From a bacterium (lineage in GTDB: Bacteria; Myxococcota_A; Bradymonadia; UBA7976; UBA1532), in contig JAUHYW010000010.1 of assembly GCA_030426085.1 (NCBI GenBank), positions 108,969 through 172,968 of the forward strand: a DNA stretch of 64,000 nucleotides, given 5' to 3'. Within the stretch, counting starts at the first letter, position 1, and each line of letters begins with the position of its first letter. Below the pieces are notes generated by a model. The model saw nothing but the letters and a program-made list of their open reading frames with translations. It was not told where the DNA came from and made no database searches. The position numbers and the translations under genes were made by a program. This document shows positions 48,799-58,625 of the stretch, in pieces.

Positions 48799-50001
48799 CT
48801 ACATCTTCGCCCAAGCTCGCTTGAGGCGGGGTCCGCGAGTTCTATTGAGTGAGGCGATGGCGGCTCGTGCCACGTCGCACTGATCCAAAAAGCCCCGTCG
48901 ACCACTCGGAACACCTGCCGCTTCCAGCCGGTCCAACAATCTTTCGGCAGCGTCAATCGTGCCCCGAAAACGATCGACTGTGGCTTGAAATGTGGGCTGA
49001 CGTGACTCGGCGCACTGGTGCCACAAGCACTGAAGGTAGTGCCGAAACGCCATCGGCTCCTTCAGTCCTACCGACGTAGGTTGAACGCCGCTGAACAGAT
49101 CGTCGCAGAAGTTGCTCCCAAAGTGCGTCGGAGCACGCAACTCGCCGAGAAGCCCCACTTGGTCGGCCATGTCGAGGAACGACAACTTGAACTCGGACAG
49201 CGCGGCCGGCGCGTAATACCAAGTTGACTTCCTCTTGATCTCTGAGTCGGGGGCTCGAAACCGATCAGGAGAGAACTTCCGGACATTGAGGAAGGTGCCG
49301 GACGCGACAGCGTTTGCTCCGGCCGACGCCAAACACAGTTGCTGGTGGTTCGCATAGCCAACGACCACGGATTTGCCCTGAAGCCGCAGCCCAGCGACCA
49401 ACTCGGCCTGATTGCTCAGCCATACAGGGTCCGAGACAAGGTACTCCTCATTCGGGTGCTCGACCAGAAGGTAGACACCATCAACGCTCACACCCGCCAA
49501 TTCATCTAGGACGTCTTGAACGCTCTTGTTCGAGCGAGTGGATGCTGCCGAGAGCGCCACTGTCAGCAGGGTCGGCATTCCTGGTTGAAGCCTGGCGGTG
49601 GCGTCCGCCCATGCGCGGGTGGAGTCGAGCCATGTCGAATCGACGTCTGGGGATACGAGCCCTGGGATGACAAAGGCGTGGCATCCCAAGTCCCTGTTAA
49701 GCTTGATCAGCTTCCCCAACAACTGGTCGATCCCGGGTCCGCCGAAGAATGCGTTCGTGTGATATGGCCCAGGCCAGTAGTCATGGGATGTAAGGCGCTC
49801 GTGATCGCTTCTGGGCAGATAGAATTGTGGGTCGAGCAGAACTCGTCCGTTCGGGAGTCGCGTGAGCTGCTGCGCAAGCGAAGTGAGCTGATTTGGCTCA
49901 AGGTCGCGGGGGCTGAGGATGACAGTACCGCCACGCCATCGGCGAAGTAGTTCACGGCAGTGGGACATCATTCCCCAGCCGACTTGCAGATAGAGGTCCA
50001 C
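48799..50001 (-). CDS. unrecognised barrel-like protein of the kinase/nuclease-like operon
   Basis: A 400-aa protein with lower GC codon use than neighbours outside the island. Regularly spaced hydrophobic strand-like segments (GTVILSPRDL, GRVLLDPQFYLP, CHAFVIPGLVSPDV, PTLLTVALSA, VDGVYLLVEHP, KSVVVGYANHQQLCLASAGANAVASGTFLNVRKF) alternate with helices, suggesting a TIM-barrel; the SPRDL and DPQFYLP phrasing distantly recalls tRNA-guanine transglycosylases. I do not recognise a named family. It sits directly behind the kinase stop (0 bp gap), so they form one transcription unit. Confidence 0.7.
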   Translation of the reverse strand: MDLYLQVGWGMMSHCRELLRRWRGGTVILSPRDLEPNQLTSLAQQLTRLPNGRVLLDPQFYLPRSDHERLTSHDYWPGPYHTNAFFGGPGIDQLLGKLIKLNRDLGCHAFVIPGLVSPDVDSTWLDSTRAWADATARLQPGMPTLLTVALSAASTRSNKSVQDVLDELAGVSVDGVYLLVEHPNEEYLVSDPVWLSNQAELVAGLRLQGKSVVVGYANHQQLCLASAGANAVASGTFLNVRKFSPDRFRAPDSEIKRKSTWYYAPAALSEFKLSFLDMADQVGLLGELRAPTHFGSNFCDDLFSGVQPTSVGLKEPMAFRHYLQCLWHQCAESRQPTFQATVDRFRGTIDAAERLLDRLEAAGVPSGRRGFLDQCDVARAAIASLNRTRGPRLKRAWAKM

Positions 50002-50865
50002 CTAGATCACACCTTTCGGCTCTAACGCTCTACGAGCCTCGACGATTTCGCCAAGCCAGGCAGATGCTTCGGCCACAGAAGCAGGGCGTTGCGAAGGATA
50101 CTTGTGTGTGAGTGTCGCGACAAGATCCGCGAGTTCGCCCTCTGGGTCGTAGGGCAGTCTCAATCTGGGTAGCGGAGTCTTCTCCACCCGTCGCAAGACA
50201 TCCAATTGGTCACGAGCGCCGTCGAAAAATGGATTGGCGCCTGTCGCAGCTTCATAGAGGAGAACGCCCAGAGCGAAGAGATCGGCTCGCGAGTCGATGG
50301 CACGCTTGCGGTTCTTCATCTGCTCCGGCGCGGAGTAGCCGCACGTACCGACTCCGAAGGCGTGTTGAGTTGCGGTCAGGGACTCCAAGTCGAGGTGGCG
50401 CGACAACCCGAAGTCGAGCAGCCAGTAGTCGCCATTAGGATCGACCATTACGTTTTCTGGCTTGATGTCGCGGTGGACTATTCTCTTCTGCTCAGCAGCA
50501 GCCAGAGCTTCCAGCAGTTGGCTCCCGAGACGCAAGATTGCCGCCTCCCCAAGCGGACCGCTCTGCAACACTTGCCGGAGAGTTGCACCCTGAACCCGCT
50601 CTTCGCGAAGCCAGATACAGAGCCCCAGTGGAGTATTGAGGGTATCGGTGGCGAAGATCCGTGGGACACGAGGACAATCGATCAGCTCGCCTGCCAACAC
50701 TTCCCGCTCGAGACGCCTCTCGCCGGTTTCTCGGGGAAGGAGCTTGAGAACGACTTCACCATCAACAGGATGTTCGGCAGCGAAGACGATCTTCTGACCA
50801 CCCCGGGCCAGGGGGGCCAGCCCGCTCAAGTCAGGAAACTGAGCCGCTATCCAGGGAACGTCCAC
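50002..50865 (-). CDS. small Ser/Thr protein kinase
   Basis: A 287-aa protein, kinase domain only: an altered glycine loop ARGGQKIVFAAEH, VVLKLLPRE, IVHRDIKPENVMVD, LLDFGLSRHL, GTCGYSAPEQMKN and DLFALGVLLYEAATG. No membrane helix or sensory domain follows, unlike the backbone kinases in this window, and GC is lower. Middle gene of a three-gene unit with the PD-(D/E)xK-like protein upstream and the barrel-like protein immediately downstream. It may be the signalling component of an island-borne system. Confidence 0.9.
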   Translation of the reverse strand: MDVPWIAAQFPDLSGLAPLARGGQKIVFAAEHPVDGEVVLKLLPRETGERRLEREVLAGELIDCPRVPRIFATDTLNTPLGLCIWLREERVQGATLRQVLQSGPLGEAAILRLGSQLLEALAAAEQKRIVHRDIKPENVMVDPNGDYWLLDFGLSRHLDLESLTATQHAFGVGTCGYSAPEQMKNRKRAIDSRADLFALGVLLYEAATGANPFFDGARDQLDVLRRVEKTPLPRLRLPYDPEGELADLVATLTHKYPSQRPASVAEASAWLGEIVEARRALEPKGVI

Positions 50866-50880
50866 TGTTGTTACCTCGAA

Positions 50881-51777
50881 TCAATCGCCTGGGCTTAGGT
50901 CTCTCGTGCGCAGAGCAATCCGCCAAACCCATTCATTGAAGAGCCACGAGCCGTAGGATAGGGGAACTGGACGTCGCGGTGCTTCGCAAAGCTCAGATAG
51001 TGAATCGGACTCAAAGAGAACCACGCCCACGTTGAATTTCCGCGCGGTTTGTCCCAAGGCGACGCGATTGGCCGCAGAGGGGATTAGCACGAGCGATTCA
51101 GAGCTGTACCAAGCGTTGGCGCTCGCCTGCCGAATCGCACTGCGCCATGAGGCAACCTTAGCCTCAATTGCAATGATTCGCTCGACGGCGAAGACCTCAT
51201 TCAAGCTTCGCAGTCGGCATTTTCTCGAGCCGAGAACAACCAACGACAATTCGGCAAGGAAGCCAAGACGTTTGGCAAGGGGGCGCCGGAAGACTTTTTC
51301 CAGGAACGAGATCTCTGTCCAGCCCCGGCCGCAAAGGGCATGAAGGAGTTTCAGGTCATCACTCGTCAACGCCTGTCGCTCAGGTGCCCACTTTCGGGCT
51401 CTTCCAGGTCGCCACTCAACGGCGACAATATCAGGATAGCCGCTCTCCAGTGCCGGCTCGCTGAACACGGTAAGACGCCTGCCCCTACGGCTGGTCGACT
51501 TGAGCGAGGACAAGAATGCTTCGACTAGTTCGTGTTCAGGCCCCGGCGTCGGACTCCGGAAGCGAAGGCCAAGGCCTATCGGAGCCCCGAGGCCCCGGCT
51601 CGCGTCGTGATCAATTCGAGCCTCTTGCCACGTGGGATATCCGCCGGAGCGGCCAGCCGCCCAACTGGTTATGGATGGTACGTCACTCCGACCCAGAGCG
51701 ACCTGCTCAGGCTTCTCGGCTTGGACTGGTGGAGTACTATGCACCGAACTCCGCATGCTTGTTGCGTTTCGGCGCAA
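50881..51777 (-). CDS. PD-(D/E)xK nuclease-like protein
   Basis: A 298-aa protein. The central part shows a possible restriction-endonuclease-like core: Glu in FSEPALESG, then YPDIVAVEW (the PD strand), and further on ERIIAIEAKVASWRSAIRQA, where ExK (EAK) followed by a Q-containing helix is typical. The distance between the two halves is longer than in many members, with a helical insertion (TSDDLKLLHALCGRGWTEISFLEKV) that may be a winged-helix-like domain. The start at 51777 is uncertain; the first 60 residues look disordered. It is 15 bp upstream of the kinase. Candidate nuclease effector. Confidence 0.65.
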   Translation of the reverse strand: MRRNATSMRSSVHSTPPVQAEKPEQVALGRSDVPSITSWAAGRSGGYPTWQEARIDHDASRGLGAPIGLGLRFRSPTPGPEHELVEAFLSSLKSTSRRGRRLTVFSEPALESGYPDIVAVEWRPGRARKWAPERQALTSDDLKLLHALCGRGWTEISFLEKVFRRPLAKRLGFLAELSLVVLGSRKCRLRSLNEVFAVERIIAIEAKVASWRSAIRQASANAWYSSESLVLIPSAANRVALGQTARKFNVGVVLFESDSLSELCEAPRRPVPLSYGSWLFNEWVWRIALRTRDLSPGD

Positions 51778-51869
51778 GCATACTTGGCGGATCAGCTCAG
51801 GACAAGGCTTGGCTTGGTGGGTCGTTTCAGCGGCCGCAGCTCACGCTCGGGCCCAAGAGTCGCCCGGAT

Positions 51870-52630
51870 CTACACCCCCCACCGTCCGACCACCTGCCCC
51901 AGCCGGTCGAACAGCGCCTCGCCCTCGGCGCTGGGCCGGGCGAGATGCGTATAGCGCTCGGTGACCGACAGCGTGCTGTGCCCCATCCACGCCTGCACGG
52001 TCCGCACCGACGCCCCGCGCTGCTTGACCCCGCCGGCATGCACCAGCGACGCGAAGCCGTGGCGCAGGCGGTGCGGGCTCACGATCTTATCCACGCCGCC
52101 CTTCTCCGCGGCCCGCTTGATCGCGTTGCGCGGCTCGACGTGCTCGATGAGCTGGCGGCGCTTCGTCTTCTTGCCCGAGTTGATCGCCGCCGACAGCGTG
52201 GTGTGCAGCCGCGTCGACAGGATGGGCACGATCCGGTGCCCCGACTTCGTGCCCTCGTCGCCGCTGCGCACGATGAGCTGGCCGCTGTCGAGGTCGATGT
52301 CGCCGACGCGGGCCTCGATGGCCTCGGTCTTGCGCAGGCCGGCGAGGCCCATCAGCTCGATGAACAGCCGCCACTCGGCGTCGAGGTGGTCCAGCACCTT
52401 GGTCAGCTCGGCGGCGCTGTAGATGACCGGGATGACCCGACCCTCGCGCATCCGGGTGGCCTGCGTGGTGGGATGCGGTCGATGATGCCCGTGGCCTCGA
52501 CGTGGCGGCAGACCACCGCGGCGGCGAGGATCCGGTTGCAAGTGGCGTCCTCCACCTCCTTGCGGGCCTCACGCTGTCGAGGTCGGCGGGGGGGATCCCG
52601 GCGATGACCGTGGGGCCGATCCTCGCCCGG
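51870..52630 (-). pseudogene. tyrosine recombinase (integrase), decayed
   Basis: The C-terminal catalytic part is intact in one frame (51870 to about 52475): AELTKVLDHLDAEWRLFIELMGLAGLRKTEAIEARV (first Arg), RLRHGFAS (HxxR), WMGHSTLSVTERYTHL (His and nucleophile Tyr). The preceding segment CNRILAAAVVCRHVEATGIIDRIP, a typical core-binding domain end, lies in a second frame (about 52478-52580). A further upstream stretch (GPTVIAGIPPADLDSV) lies in a third. At least one frameshift separates domain parts and no complete N-terminus exists. Together with tRNA-Trp it marks the ends of an integrated island. Confidence 0.8.
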
Positions 52631-52786
52631 AATCGGACCGAGACGCGACCCGGTTCGGAAGGGCATCCGCGCACAGACCGCCGGTGCCCCCTGCATCGAG
52701 CCGAGGCGGCACCGCACCGGGACCTCGACGGTGAATGGCCGCCCAACGGCGCCGTCGCGCGGCCGAGACGACAACCGGAGTGCCCC

Positions 52787-53818
52787 GTGACCCGCACAAC
52801 GACCCCCCTCGACCCGCGCTGCCGACGCCCCTCCCCCATCGCCTTGATGCTCACCGCCCTGATGATCACCCCGCTCCTCGCGCCCCTGGCCACCGCCGAC
52901 CCCGGGCTCGACCGCCGGCGGGACGCCATGCTCGACGAGATGGCGGACCAGTTGAAGACGTGGAAGAACAACCCCGCTCGGGCGCGCGGGCCAGAACAAC
53001 GAGAAGCCGCGAGGCCTGGACCCGCCGACGCCGGAGCACACGCCAGCCGCGCCCGCGCGACCGGAGGCGCGGGCTTGCCCCCACCGACCGAGCCGCCGGC
53101 CGCCGAAGCCCTGCCGCCCCCGACCGAGCTGCCCCCCGCCGATCCCCTGCCCGACCCGATCGAGGCCGCGCCCGCCGAGCCCCTGCCGGCCCCGCCGCCC
53201 GCCAGACGCCCCACGGATGACACCCCACCCGCAAAACCAGCGGCGCTCGACCCGGACGCGCCCCTCTCCATCGGGCGGCACGACGCGCGCGCGGTCGCCG
53301 CGGCGGTGCTGGCCGAGACCAACGCCGCCCGCGCCGCCCATGGGCTGCCGCCGCTCGAAGCGCACCCCACCCTCGACCGCGCGGCGATCGAATACGCCGG
53401 CCACATGGCCCGGACGGGGCACTTCGGTCACATCGACCCCAGCCGCCCGGGGTTGGAGAACCCTGGCGATCGGGTGCGCGCCGCGGGCGCCGAGGACGCG
53501 CTGGCCGCCGAGAACCTGATCACCGAGACGTGGCTCCAGATCGACAGCGGCGAGAAGATGTTCGTCGTCGACGAGAGCCGGCACCAGTTCAGCCGCACGC
53601 CCGATGGGTCGCTGATCCCGCCGCACTCGACCCGCACGCTGGCCGCGTCGATGGTGTCGCGGTGGATGAAGTCGCCCGGCCACCGGCGCAACATCCTCGA
53701 CGTCGAGGCGCGCCAGATGGGGTTCGGCATGGCGTGGGAGACCCGCGGCGGCGTGCCGTCGCTGGTGGCGGTGCAGCTCTTCCAGCGCTATCACCGCCTC
53801 GGAGAAGGCGGCCGCTGA
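52787..53818 (+). CDS. exported CAP/SCP-domain protein
   Basis: A 343-aa protein starting at GTG 52787 behind CCGGAG. The signal peptide is IALMLTALMITPLLAPLATA. A Pro/Ala/Glu-rich low-complexity region (about 70-160) leads to a C-terminal CAP domain: AVLAETNAARAAHGLPPLEAHPTLDRAAIEYAGHMARTGHFGH, RAAGAEDALAAENLI, VSRWMKSPGHRRNILDVEARQMGFGMAW. Bacterial CAP (SCP/YkwD) proteins are secreted; their function is often unknown. It lies just outside the integrase remnant. Confidence 0.88.
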   Translation: MTRTTTPLDPRCRRPSPIALMLTALMITPLLAPLATADPGLDRRRDAMLDEMADQLKTWKNNPARARGPEQREAARPGPADAGAHASRARATGGAGLPPPTEPPAAEALPPPTELPPADPLPDPIEAAPAEPLPAPPPARRPTDDTPPAKPAALDPDAPLSIGRHDARAVAAAVLAETNAARAAHGLPPLEAHPTLDRAAIEYAGHMARTGHFGHIDPSRPGLENPGDRVRAAGAEDALAAENLITETWLQIDSGEKMFVVDESRHQFSRTPDGSLIPPHSTRTLAASMVSRWMKSPGHRRNILDVEARQMGFGMAWETRGGVPSLVAVQLFQRYHRLGEGGR

Positions 53819-53824
53819 GCGCGC

Positions 53825-55306
53825 TCAGCCGCCCACCAACGCGGCGGCCCGCTCGCCGATCATCATCGCGGTGATGCACGGATTCGTCGTGGTCATCGAG
53901 GGGAAGATCGAGGCGTCGGCCACCCGCAGCCCATCCACGCCGATGACCCGCAGCGCCGGGTCGACCACCGCCAACCCATCGCGCGCGTCCCCGACCCGGC
54001 AGGTGCCCGCCGGGTGGTAGACCGTGTTGGCCGTGCGCCGCACATAGGCCGACAGCGCGGCGTCGTCCGTGACGGCGGCGCCCGGGGCCAGCTCGCGGGC
54101 GATCCAGGGCGCGAGCGCCGGCTGCTGCGCGATGCGTCGGGCCAGGTGCACCCCGGCGAGCATCACCCGCTCGTCGTGGCCGTCGGGATCGGTGAAGTAG
54201 CGGAAGTCGATGCGCGGGGGGTCCTTCGGATCGGCCGACCGCAGCCAGACGCGCCCCTGGCTGCGGGCGCGGGCGACGTTGGGCGTCATCGAGAACGCGT
54301 GGGTCGCCGTCGGGTAGCCGGCCGGGGCGGTGTGCATGTCGAAGGGCACGGTGCCGAAGTGGAACATGAGATCGGGGCAGTCGAGGCCGTCGACGGTCTC
54401 GGCGAAGAGGCCGATCTCCCAGAACTGGGTCGTCGCCGTGGGCACCTCGCGGGCCGACTCGAACATCACCACGCCCTCCGGGTGGTCGAGCAGGTTCTCC
54501 CCCACCCCGGGTCGATCGGCGATGACATCGATGCCGAGGCGCTTCAAGTCGTCCGCCGGGCCGATGCCCGACAAGAGCAGCAGGCGCGGGCTGTCGAAGG
54601 CCCCGCAGCAGACGATGACCTCGCCGTCGCAGCGCAGCTCACCCGCGTCGGTGCGCACGCCGACCGCGCGGCCGCCCTCGACGATGATCCCGCGGACCAT
54701 CTCGCCGGTGCGGACGGTGAGGCGGTCGCCCCACTGCTTCAGCGGGTGCAGGTAGGCCACCGACGACGAGAGCCGCACCCCGCCCCGCTGGTTGAGCTGG
54801 AACCAGCCGACGCCGCTGCGCAGGGGCTCGCGGTTGAAGCGCTGGAGCGGGAAGCCGGCCTGCTCGGCGGCCTGGACGAAGGCCCGGCCGCAGGCGTTGT
54901 CCGGCTCGACGTCGCTGAGGGGCACCTTCTCGAGCACCCGGTCGAAGAAGGGCGCGACGTCGGCCGGGCCCCAGCCGGCGGCGCCGCGGGCGGCCCAGTC
55001 GGCGAAGTCGCGATCGGGGGGTACGAAGGCGATGCACGAGTTGTGCGAGCTGCACCCGCCGAGGACCTTGCCCCGGGCGTGGCGGATGGCGCCGTTGCCC
55101 CGGGGCTGGGGCTCGATGCGGTAGTCGAAGTCCAGCGGGCCTTCGAGCAGATCGGGCCAGTCGCGCAGCGTGAGGACGCGGGCGTCGCCCTCGTCGGACG
55201 GGCCGGCTTCGAGCAGCGCGATCCGGGCGCCGGGGCGCTCGGCCAGCCGGGCGGCGACGATGGCCCCGGCGGTCCCGCCGCCGACGACGATGTGATCGAA
55301 GGTCAC
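53825..55306 (-). CDS. codA: choline-oxidase-like GMC oxidoreductase
   Basis: A 493-aa protein. I use the GTG at 55304-55306 because GGAGG lies at good spacing; the FAD motif FDHIVVGGGTAGAIVAARL begins at once. From memory of Arthrobacter choline oxidase, the similarity runs along the whole length: KVLGGCSSHNSCIAF keeps the His used for covalent FAD attachment (His88) and the Ser behind it, HPEGVVMFE the Glu, DLMFHFGTVPFD a His, and NTVYHPAGT and TNP the catalytic His431 and Asn475. It should oxidise choline to betaine aldehyde and on to glycine betaine with O2. betB lies 1 kb away on the same strand. Symbol given on this resemblance; a choline dehydrogenase cannot be fully excluded. Confidence 0.8.
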   Translation of the reverse strand: MTFDHIVVGGGTAGAIVAARLAERPGARIALLEAGPSDEGDARVLTLRDWPDLLEGPLDFDYRIEPQPRGNGAIRHARGKVLGGCSSHNSCIAFVPPDRDFADWAARGAAGWGPADVAPFFDRVLEKVPLSDVEPDNACGRAFVQAAEQAGFPLQRFNREPLRSGVGWFQLNQRGGVRLSSSVAYLHPLKQWGDRLTVRTGEMVRGIIVEGGRAVGVRTDAGELRCDGEVIVCCGAFDSPRLLLLSGIGPADDLKRLGIDVIADRPGVGENLLDHPEGVVMFESAREVPTATTQFWEIGLFAETVDGLDCPDLMFHFGTVPFDMHTAPAGYPTATHAFSMTPNVARARSQGRVWLRSADPKDPPRIDFRYFTDPDGHDERVMLAGVHLARRIAQQPALAPWIARELAPGAAVTDDAALSAYVRRTANTVYHPAGTCRVGDARDGLAVVDPALRVIGVDGLRVADASIFPSMTTTNPCITAMMIGERAAALVGG

Positions 55307-55428
55307 CTCTACCTCCACGACGTGCGCCGGTGAACTGCCCCCGGTGTACAGCAGGCGGCCCGCGGTTGAAACGAAAAGCCCGGGGGCCGCGTCTGCTCGG
55401 GGCGCACCCACTGCCCTCGGGAGCCTCG

Positions 55429-56313
55429 ATGCCCACCCTCCGCTTCGGCCTCATCCTGCTCGCGCTGCTCGCCCCGACCATGTCCGCCGGCGCCGAGACG
55501 CCCGCGTATTCGATCGCGCAGATGAAGGACAACGTCTGGCGGTTCACCGCCGGCCCCTACCACTCGGCGTTCATGGTCACCGACGACGGCATCCTGCTGA
55601 CCGACCCGCTGAGCGACGAGGCCGCGACGTGGCTGAAGGCCGAGCTGGCCCGCCGCTTCGACGTGCCGGTGCGCTACATGGTCTACAGCCACAGCCACGT
55701 CGACCACACCGCCGGGGGCGACATCCTCGACGGGCCGGGGGTGACGGTGGTCGCCCACGCGTTCGCCGCCGAAGACCTGCGCTGGACCCGGGTGCCGACG
55801 GCGATGCCCGAGGTGACCTTCCGCGACCGGCTGCGCATCGACCTCGGCGGCAGCGCCGTCGAGCTGCGGCACCACGGGCCCAACAACGGGCGGGGGTCGG
55901 TGAGCATGCGGTTCCTGCCGGCCAACGTGATGTATGTCGTCGACTGGATCGTGGTCGGGCGCATGCCATACAAAGACCTCCTCGGCTATGACATCCACGG
56001 CATGATCCGCTCGACGCGGGAGGTCCTCGCCGAGCGGCCGTTCGATCTCTTCATCGGGGGCCACGCCGACACCGGGACCCGGGCCGACGTCGAGCGCTAC
56101 CTGAGCTACCTCGAGGCGCTCTACGACGCGGTGCGGGATGGCATGCTGAAAGGCAAGACGCTGAAGACACTCCAGGCCGGGATCCGGCTGCCGGCCTATA
56201 GCGATCTGAAGATGTACGACGCGTGGCTGCCGCTCAACGTCAAGGGGGTCTACGACACGCTCGTGCGCACGTCGTACTTCAACTTCCGCAGCGACCTCGA
56301 CGCCGAGTTCTGA
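55429..56313 (+). CDS. exported MBL-fold hydrolase
   Basis: A 294-aa protein starting at ATG 55429. The signal peptide is LRFGLILLALLAPTMSAGA. The zinc motif is YSHSHVDHTAGGD (HxHxDH), with later ligands in HHGPNNGRGSV and GGHADTGT. It is a periplasmic or secreted metallo-beta-lactamase-fold enzyme; the substrate is unknown. It lies between, and opposite to, the choline-oxidase-like and betB genes. Confidence 0.85.
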   Translation: MPTLRFGLILLALLAPTMSAGAETPAYSIAQMKDNVWRFTAGPYHSAFMVTDDGILLTDPLSDEAATWLKAELARRFDVPVRYMVYSHSHVDHTAGGDILDGPGVTVVAHAFAAEDLRWTRVPTAMPEVTFRDRLRIDLGGSAVELRHHGPNNGRGSVSMRFLPANVMYVVDWIVVGRMPYKDLLGYDIHGMIRSTREVLAERPFDLFIGGHADTGTRADVERYLSYLEALYDAVRDGMLKGKTLKTLQAGIRLPAYSDLKMYDAWLPLNVKGVYDTLVRTSYFNFRSDLDAEF

Positions 56314-56327
56314 GGCTCCGACGCCGA

Positions 56328-57803
<1,476 letters not shown>

Positions 57804-57948
57804 CGGTCGTCTCCGGATCGTCGTGGCGCAGCATCATCGGGATGGGGGCCCGTCGGCGCAAGCCACCGGGGTCGAGGGTCGAGGGTCGAGGCCGCCCGCG
57901 ACCCCCGTCCCCGTTGCCCCCCGGCCCGCGCCGTGCTTCACTGCCCCC

Positions 57949-58533
57949 ATGTGGGACGAACGCTACGCAAAAGAAGGCCACGTCTACGGCACCGCGCCCA
58001 ACGACTGGCTCGCCGCGAGCGCCTCGGCGCTGAGCTCTCCGGTCATCTGCCTCGCCGCCGGGCAGGGCCGCAACGCCGTCTGGCTGGCCGAGCAGGGCCT
58101 CGAGGTGCACGCCGTCGACGGATCGAAGGTGGGCGTCGAGCGCACCCGGGCCCTGGCCGAAGAACGGGGGGTCACGGTGCACGCGCGTCAGGCCGACCTG
58201 GCCGACTTCGACCTCGGCGAAGACCGCTGGGGCGGCGTGGTCACCATCTTCGCCCACCTGCCGCCCGACCTGCGGGCCCGCATCCACCGGGCCATCGCCC
58301 GCGGGCTGCGCGAGGGCGGCGCGCTGGTGCTCGAAGCCTACACCCCCCGCCAGCTCGGGCGGGGCACCGGCGGGCCGCCGGTGGTCGAGATGCTCTACGA
58401 GCCCGACGCCATCCGCGGCGAGCTGGCCGGCCTCGACATCCGCACCTGCCGCGAGGTGGAGCGCTCGGTGACCGAGGGCTGGGCCCACACCGGCCTCGCG
58501 TCGGTCGTGCAGCTCGTCGCCGTCCGCCCCTGA
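57949..58533 (+). CDS. class I SAM-dependent methyltransferase
   Basis: A 194-aa protein starting at ATG 57949. It opens MWDERYAKEGHVYGTAPNDWL, the TehB/UbiE-like entry, then motif I ICLAAGQGRNAVWLAEQGLEVHAVDGS, the post-I acidic residue and VTIFAHLPPDLRARIHRAIARGLREGGALVLEAYTP. It is similar to small TehB-like methyltransferases acting on oxyanions or thiols. Alone, divergent from betB. A GGGTCGA triplet repeat lies just upstream (57869-57890). Confidence 0.88.
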   Translation: MWDERYAKEGHVYGTAPNDWLAASASALSSPVICLAAGQGRNAVWLAEQGLEVHAVDGSKVGVERTRALAEERGVTVHARQADLADFDLGEDRWGGVVTIFAHLPPDLRARIHRAIARGLREGGALVLEAYTPRQLGRGTGGPPVVEMLYEPDAIRGELAGLDIRTCREVERSVTEGWAHTGLASVVQLVAVRP

Positions 58534-58625
58534 CGCCCCCCGAAGCCCCCTGAAACCCCTGCCCTTGCGCCCCGCCCCGTCCTCGGGCGACCCTCGCCCA
58601 TCGCGGATCGAGACGGGAGGCGCGG

